64,000 bases of DNA, from positions 495,827 through 559,826 of the forward strand of contig NC_049990.1 in NCBI RefSeq assembly GCF_000003815.2, written 5' to 3'. Shown one piece after another: positions 58,701-64,000 of the stretch (position 1 is its first letter; each line of letters begins with the position of its first letter). Source of the DNA: Branchiostoma floridae (Eukaryota > Chordata > Leptocardii > Amphioxiformes > Branchiostomatidae). The notes beneath the pieces were generated by a model that saw only the letters and a program-made list of their open reading frames with translations, was not told the origin of the DNA and did not search any database. The position numbers and the translations under genes were made by a program.

Positions 58701-59195
58701 CCCAGACTGTAACCTGATATGTCCGTTCTGTCCTGAGTCCCAGACTGTAACCTGATATGTCCGTTCTGTCCTGAGTCCCAGACTGTAACCTGATATGTCC
58801 GTTCTGTCCTGACGTTTGTTTCTCATGTTGCACAGGTGCATCTGCAAGACGGATCAGACAAGCTGCAGACCATCGCTGACGGGATCGTGGAGAAGTTCGT
58901 TAGCGCGGGACTAACGGAGCGAGAGTACGACCGCGTCAAACTCCACGCCACCGCCATGAATACGCTATTCCGCAGAGACCCGAGCGCCAGCCCCGACAAA
59001 ACCGACAGAAAGGCTGCTGGGAAGGGGCGGCCGCTCAAGGACAGGGAGTCTTTCGATGCTCGTAACGTCTTGGAGATCTTCGGGGACTTTCACTTTGGCA
59101 AGACGGATTTGAACTCGATACACCTGTCCGAGAGGTTTTCCTCGGACAGTAAGACGGGATATTATAACTGCGCAGCGTTTGTAGAACTCACATGA
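55372..59195 (+). CDS. ASCC1: ASCC1, activating signal cointegrator 1 complex subunit 1 (gene, four exons)
   Basis: Nuclear subunit of the ASC-1 complex (with TRIP4, ASCC2 and ASCC3), acting in transcription coactivation and control of the ASCC3 helicase in alkylation-damage response. Exons 55372-55780, 56723-56839, 57260-57483, 58836-59195 join in phase to 1110 nt (369 residues), close to the usual 350-400. N-terminal MDVLRPELLWIDGR is the family signature; a KH domain (about residues 70-135) has the GxxG loop IIGKKGE. The C-terminal two thirds is a 2H phosphoesterase-like domain with HLT (KLHLTL) and HAT (VKLHATAMNTLF) as the two H-x-T motifs. Start chosen as the conserved methionine. The exchanger is divergently transcribed upstream. 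Confidence 0.96.
55841..56421. other. Assembly gap (581 N)
   Basis: Run of N in ASCC1 intron 1. The protein appears complete without it. Confidence 1.
56440..56722 (+). repeat. 27-bp acceptor-like array before ASCC1 exon 2
   Basis: About nine units of GTTTTCCAGGAAACAAACCC ATTGCT; most contain a ttctccag or ttttccag GAA, like the real acceptor ttttccag|GAAGAGCC. Confidence 0.9.
56723..56839 (+). CDS. ASCC1: ASCC1 exon 2
   Basis: Encodes RAKLPFTHFLSFPLMATPIK and FQEFKSNVLSECGQDQ. FTHFLSF is conserved in the family. Donor gtcagt. Confidence 0.96.
57260..57483 (+). CDS. ASCC1: ASCC1 exon 3
   Basis: Encodes IDASIFQNPDKLHLTLTTLV and VRGVEYMNDDPAAVDVLYAQ, containing the first H-x-T motif. Acceptor cccag, donor gtccgt. 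Confidence 0.97.
57490..57620. repeat. TTCTA pentanucleotide microsatellite
   Basis: Imperfect (TTCTA)n of about 125 bp beginning seven bases after the exon 3 donor. Confidence 0.95.
57934..58285. mobile_element. hAT-like MITE, second copy, opposite orientation
   Basis: Starts CAGGGCTCTAGCCAGC and ends GCTGGCTAGACCCCTG. Its interior is the reverse complement of the 48256-48587 element (for example the phrase GGGCGCCGACACACATYGTC). No target duplication remains. Confidence 0.9.
58610..58825. repeat. 38-bp minisatellite before ASCC1 exon 4
   Basis: Five units of CCCAGACTGTAACCTGATAT GTCCGTTCTGTCCTGAGT. They are nearly identical. Confidence 0.95.
58836..59195 (+). CDS. ASCC1: ASCC1 exon 4 (terminal)
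   Basis: Encodes VHLQDGSDKLQTIADGIVEK, DRVKLHATAMNTLFRRD (second H-x-T motif) and ends GYYNCAAFVELT, then TGA. Acceptor tgcacag. Confidence 0.97.
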   Translation: MHLQDGSDKLQTIADGIVEKFVSAGLTEREYDRVKLHATAMNTLFRRDPSASPDKTDRKAAGKGRPLKDRESFDARNVLEIFGDFHFGKTDLNSIHLSERFSSDSKTGYYNCAAFVELT

Positions 59196-59357
59196 TTCAG
59201 GGTCATTTGAACTTCGAAGTTTATACTTTCTTGTCAATTAACCTTGTAGTCCTTATTTGGACTGAATTGTATCGATTTCACCATACTCTTGCCTCGTTAA
59301 ACACTGTGATTAATTGAAATATGAACAGCATAGAAACGACATGACATAATGTACATA

Positions 59358-59363
59358 ATTAAA
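59358..59363 (+). terminator. Possible ASCC1 polyadenylation signal ATTAAA
   Basis: Common variant hexamer 163 bp after the ASCC1 stop. No AATAAA is nearer. Confidence 0.35.
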
Positions 59364-59446
59364 TCAAAACATTTGAACTTCAGAAATAAGGCGTCAAGCG
59401 CCAGGAACATCTCTGCATTATTGAGTTGGTATAATGTTTTATTTAT

Positions 59447-59749
59447 GATAAGGCCATACTCCTACACATTGACATCCAACAGCCAAACCGCCTGCCTGGA
59501 TGTAACCTGCTCTTTCAACCGTCACTCTTAGTTCCTGTGGACGTCCCCCCAAACCAGCTGTCTTAGCCAATCAGAGAATAGGCCGTTCAGTTTTCAAAAG
59601 GGGTCTCGCATATGTAAGGGTAAGTTCATTAATATTTATGCACAGGGCGGTCAGGACTAAGGGAGACAGTTGAAAGAGCAGGGTACATCCAGACAGGCGG
59701 TTTGGCTGTTGGATGTCACTGGCAGTGTGTAGGAGGATGGATAAGGCCA
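59447..59749. mobile_element. Foldback MITE with 10-bp target duplication
   Basis: Direct repeats GATAAGGCCA (59447-59456, 59740-59749) flank inverted arms of about 80 bp sharing GACATCCAACAGCCAAACCG, TGGATGTAACCTGCTCTTTC. The spacer is about 120 bp. Long arms and a 9-10-bp duplication again suggest Mutator-like mobilisation. Confidence 0.88.
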
Positions 59750-59989
59750 GATGAATGGTATCAACTTTATGAATATGAACTTACTTAAAGACCCTTAAAC
59801 CCAATCTTAAATTGTACCACATAATCTTCCAATAGATATCAAAGTTTTGTTACACACGACAGAGTTTTCTTCTTTGATATCTGCCAACACTTCAGTAATA
59901 TGCTAACAGCTGTAATGCTGCTTCTGGCTGCCAGGGGGCACTGCAGTGGGAAGAAAAAAGCAGTCCCAAAGGTGGCTAACTTCTACTTT

Positions 59990-60090
59990 CCAAGCAGAGG
60001 TTGAGTCGCGTAGATATAGTAGTAGTCGGAGCGCCGGTGTAATTTTTCAGACTACTACTATATCTACACAACTCAACCTCTGCCTGGAGA
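59990..60090. repeat. Hairpin repeat
   Basis: GCAGAGGTTGAGTCGCGTAG ATATAGTAGTAG is inverted as CTACTACTATATCTACACAA CTCAACCTCTGC with a 20-odd-base loop. Possibly a very short MITE. Confidence 0.8.
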
Positions 60091-60439
60091 GTATCAATGT
60101 CCCTCAAACTGTAGCAATGATAGAGGATATGCTGAATGATGTGTTGATACCCATGGATATCAGAATAAAGCACTAAATTTAAATCTGAAACAATGTGCAT
60201 GTACAATCTCTTTTATTATACCGTCTTCTTCATGTACATTTTTTTTTCATTTCACAGTTTGCAGGATTTGGAAGCTTGAGCATGCCAAAGACTCTAAAAT
60301 AATGTAACGTTAGACACTTCTTTGTCTGCTGAGAGGAAGTTTTTTCAACCTCCTTGCTTTTATCAACCTTGCTGAGAGGAAGACTGGAAGAGTTTGGAAG
60401 CTAAGCACACTACACTACAAGTGGACCAGCCTCCTGCTG

Positions 60440-60525
60440 TGGGTGTTCGGAATTACCGGTCCGGTCCGGACCGCGGAATTACCGGTCCGGTCTGTTTGGG
60501 GGGCGGAAAAACCGGTCCGATCTGT
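60440..60525. repeat. ACCGGTCCGGTC repeats
   Basis: GGAATTACCGGTCCGGTC occurs twice in tandem, then a variant AAAACCGGTCCGATC. CpG-dense and self-complementary (ACCGGT). Confidence 0.75.
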
Positions 60526-62640
60526 TATGCGTGTATCAACGCCCCCTGGCAGGAAATAGCAGAATTGCAATTGGTATGCTGTGTTCCCGTATATCACAAC
60601 ATGAAGCGCATTGATTGGATGCATGGGGTCCGCATGCTAATGTCACTGTTTACGTCAGATCGATTGGCGACGGTTAACATAAACATTGCACTGGTGGAGA
60701 GTTTGCCATGCCCGATACGCTGAACGGAACCTACTGCCAACAACACTCAAAGCAGTAAAACCGACACTTTTGAACACTAACGTTACCGTAGATTACGCTT
60801 AGCGTAATCGTGCACACGCCATAAATCCGATCGTAATTACGGCCGTATTTACGGAACGGTATCACGTGAAGAGCGGTCGGTAATATTCAGAATATTCATG
60901 TATGCTTTGAATACCGTGTAACGTTACACGGAATATTCATGAAACACCATTAATTATCAATCAAACAGCCTGATTTACGGCAGAAATTTAACAGCGTTTG
61001 GCCGGAAGGGCGGGGTTCTACCACGTGCGCAACGTAACTAGACTGTGTTTTTTTTTTTTTAAGTAAAATCGCTAGCCGATGTTTTGCTATTTTCCTAACA
61101 CGAAAGGGCAATCCTCATCACCATGTTTTCTTGGAAATATTTCTTCAAACAAAAATATGTGTATTTAAACAATACTGAGATAAATGCAACCGTTGCAACG
61201 TCAATATAAATCGCCTGTACATGTTCGCAGAAAATCTAACGTTACCGGACAACACAAGTCACCGGCAACTTTGATATTGCCGCTGGGCGTGATCAAGATC
61301 GGGAACATGCACTGGTCAGCGCGCGATCGGAAAGCCACCTTCGAATTTTGATAGGAATATCTGTGCACGGTAAATACCTATCTGGAATGGTGCAACCATG
61401 TATTTTAGAACTACTACGTACTACGCTTTCTATTAGATATGACCAAAGATCTTATATACGCTATAGAGTTTATAGGCACTTTTCTCAATGGTATGACACG
61501 AGCTGTCGACATGTACACGCCGTAAATACTACGACGTCACGGCCTTGTATACGGGTTTTGTGTGGGGTTCAGAAAGTGAGGAATGTTGTCAAACTTTGTG
61601 GTTTTGAGCGGAAATATGGGACCTACATTATTGAAATAGAAACCAATAGATATTTTGTGCGGGTGAATATGTTTAGTAGATGTTCAGATACCGGTAGAAT
61701 TGTAGCAAAAATGGGTTTGACCCGGGCCCTCCCGCCGCGCCGCCCAATTTGATTGACACATGCGGGCGGGCGCGGCTTCTTTGAGTTTGACCAAGGAGGT
61801 TAATCGCATTGCTTTGACGGCACACTTTCAAAGAACGGCCATGCACATATTAATACAACTATCAGCACGGAGCTTGTTTTTCCACAGTGTTTGATTTTGT
61901 TTCTTGGTTTACTTTATTTCATAGCGATATTTAGTACCGATGAATATCTTTTAGATATTTTGGAATAACATGTACCGTGAACCCACATCGTTAAGTTCAA
62001 CAGGCGTGCACAAATTGTTAGACATATTCAGTTGTGATTTATACTGGTATGTGGTGCCACCGCGACTTAAGATGACTAAGGCATGGAGTTTCTTCTTACA
62101 TTTAGCGATGTACCTACCGTATTTCCACATTTGGAATAGATGATGGTCGATCTGGCAGCTGCACAATGATGATGGAAAGCTCTCGTATGAACTTACCTTC
62201 CAGGTTTTAAACGTTTTAAGATGTCCTGTAGTGTACATGTGTATTCTCCAAATTAAAGGAGATTTAAAAGTTTCTCACCGATAATTTTGGAAAGTTCGCA
62301 ACTGCAGTGTAGTTGTAGATTATAAAATCAATAAACAATGTTTAAAATGGGGGTAGATCGCCACGACTATTAACAGCGATATTTATTACAATCGGAAGAT
62401 TATATGCTGTTTTTTGTTGTTGTTTTGGGGCTCATTCATACAACCCCCTCTCGACATTTCTTGTAGTATGAATCGGAAATACAAATTTTTTGAAATATTT
62501 GGACGATGAACTTCTGTAATGCTATTTTTTTTATATCAAGATTTTGAAATCAAGAGGTCATGATAGTTATTGCCTCATGTCGGTGTCAGGACATCAGAAT
62601 CTAGGATCGCTGCAAGGTTAACTGCAAGGTTAACTGTATT
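60526..62640. other. Intergenic, CpG-bearing, no gene recognised
   Basis: A 134-codon frame at 61348-61752 and others lack recognisable domains. GC-rich patches near 61240-61340 and 61730-61800 could be part of an unassigned promoter. Confidence 0.4.
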
Positions 62641-62748
62641 CCAGGCCATTCCTCTGGCCGGCTGACTCCCCTAGCGTACCATTGACTCTATTTGTCCATT
62701 TTCTACAATTAAACTACCGATCCGCGGAGCCTGGTAGAGGCTAGGTCT
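62640..62748. repeat. Half of the TAGCCTCTACC foldback family
   Basis: TTTGTCCATTTTCTACAATT and GGAGCCTGGTAGAGGCTA match the right arm of the 34853-35145 element. Confidence 0.6.
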
Positions 62749-63024
62749 TGTTGGCGGAGCTGCACCCCCGACGATCAGCAGTGTGCAAGGGATGGAACCC
62801 CGAATCCCTTTATTCTGACTTAGAAATGTAGCTACCTAATAATAGTATGTCTTAAATTAATACATAGAAGTAAGTGTAATGTTAGTTACGACTTCACAAG
62901 TTTGAACAGGTACGGTTAGTTAGTTACGTACGCCAACTCAACATTGAACAGACAAATACGATCAAAAAATACATTAAAAACACATGAATGCCCTGTATTG
63001 ATTTCGTCGGTCGACTATCCGACG

Positions 63025-63135
63025 ATCAGGAGCGGCCGTCAGCGATGTTCCGTCCCAAGAGCTCCGTCAGGAACAGGTAGGTCTTGTTGGGCCCCTCGGC
63101 ACCCTCGACGACCAGCATCATCATTTCAAGCAAAG
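63025..63135 (-). other. Coding-like island, unassigned
   Basis: On the minus strand a GC3-rich frame reads MLVVEGAEGPNKTYLFLTEL LGRNIADGRS and stops. Codon use looks host-like, but no acceptor or neighbouring exon is visible and I do not recognise the peptide. Could be a terminal exon of a gene further right, or a fragment. Confidence 0.25.
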
Positions 63136-64000
63136 TCGTCGAATGAAAACATAGTTTTGTATCGTCTCGTAAAGTAGTTGTGATATCAATAACTAATTAA
63201 ACAAGGACCATCATCTTAACTAGAAATACATGGGCATATGGTTACATTATACAATGTAAATTGTATAGTGTATTATACAATGTATATTAAATTTCAAAGA
63301 AGAAAAAAATATCCGAAAAGTCCGCCTCTAGAAAAGTAGCTATGATATCAATCAATTCCTAACAAAGGAGCATCAGCTTATCTATAGAAATATAAGTTAT
63401 GACCGGGCATAATATGGTTTTACAATTTCACCTTGTATATGATAAATAACCAACTCAGGCAAATCTTATATTTCCACTTGCAAAGAAAAAAGGTTATACT
63501 CAGTGAGACATTTGTAATGGGTATATTAGTCTCCGATTTCTAACGTAATGTGGGAAGTTCTACACGATCCTGAAAAGCTATCCCTCGGCAGTTTGTGGAG
63601 TTCTGTCGGCCTGATCAAAGGGTACCGATATGCTAAGTAGGTTAGGGATATCATTACAGAGGAAACCGCACGACTGCCAATCACAATCACAACCATAGTA
63701 ACAGCCAGGCTGTGGCATTGTCGGTCTGTGGATGGGATTTGCAATTGAATTAAAATACAAGTGCTATTTACTTTTGGAAATGAATCAAGCCAAGAGCTCC
63801 AAAGAACCAAGGACGTTACATCAACAAAGAACGAACCACTGTATTTACGATTCTCTATAGTATTATTATCATTTTTATATTCTACGCACTCGATGTGTAA
63901 CGAAATCAGCACGAGTCTGCGACAGTCACAGACTCGCGGCGCTCCGTGTAAGACGCCAGGCACCCCCGGACTGTCACTCTTGTTTCAACATTTTCCCACG
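63136..64000. other. Intergenic, nothing recognised
   Basis: The 145-codon minus-strand frame at 63526-63963 has no recognisable domain. The last 100 bp are GC-rich. Confidence 0.4.

Noticed and set aside
58600-58847. Repeated QVTVWDSGQNGHI minus-strand frame
   Set aside because: Translation of the 38-bp minisatellite before ASCC1 exon 4.
61348-61752. 134-codon plus-strand frame
   Set aside because: No recognisable domain, no splice context, AT-biased codons.
63526-63963. 145-codon minus-strand frame
   Set aside because: No recognisable domain or splice signals; chance frame not excluded.

Overview
The window is intron-rich animal nuclear DNA. It has GT-AG introns with a few minor-class introns, long introns full of minisatellites, many small DNA transposons and assembly gaps. 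Gene content and style fit an invertebrate deuterostome. I favour a lancelet (Branchiostoma): protein similarity to vertebrate orthologues is high, there is one p53-family gene without a SAM exon, and tandem repeats straddle exon-intron borders, which I recall being described for amphioxus as mirage minisatellites. The species is inference. Four N runs (4602-4701, 10632-11000, 24751-25351, 55841-56421) are assembly gaps.

Layout. 1-5800: no host gene; a ~135-bp satellite, a decayed Tc1-like transposon (about 2297-3547) and a foldback transposon with 455-bp arms and a 9-bp target duplication (4138-5240). 5800-15180 (+): a p53/p63/p73-family gene whose upstream region holds a perfect 20-bp p53 response element, a CRE and a kappaB palindrome; the end of its DNA-binding domain falls in a gap. 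15813-32920 (+): VPS16, 22 recognisable exons, one of them broken in frame and one running into a gap. 33.3-36.9 kb: AT-rich stretch with MITEs, probably including the 3' UTR of the next gene. 36961-55006 (-): an organellar Na+/H+ exchanger of the NHE6/7/9 (SLC9A6/7/9) class, 16 exons giving an uninterrupted 733-residue frame. 55372-59195 (+): ASCC1, four exons, 369 residues, head-to-head with the exchanger across 365 bp. 59.2-64 kb: no convincing gene, several foldback elements.

Two features stand out. First, at least fifteen exon borders in all four genes are buried in tandem arrays whose repeat unit includes the splice site plus part of the exon. This creates strings of decoy acceptors, donors or whole in-frame mini-exons, for example a 14-codon unit repeated about seven times after VPS16 exon 17. 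Second, four introns carry U12-type (minor spliceosome) signals, three in the exchanger (one AT-AC) and one in VPS16, and the VPS16 U12 donor itself lies in a duplicated unit whose two copies differ at the +2 base.

The four genes do not form a pathway. VPS16 and the NHE6/7/9-type exchanger both act in endosome and lysosome traffic and pH, while p53 and ASCC1 both act in genome-damage responses; I regard this as coincidence of neighbourhood.
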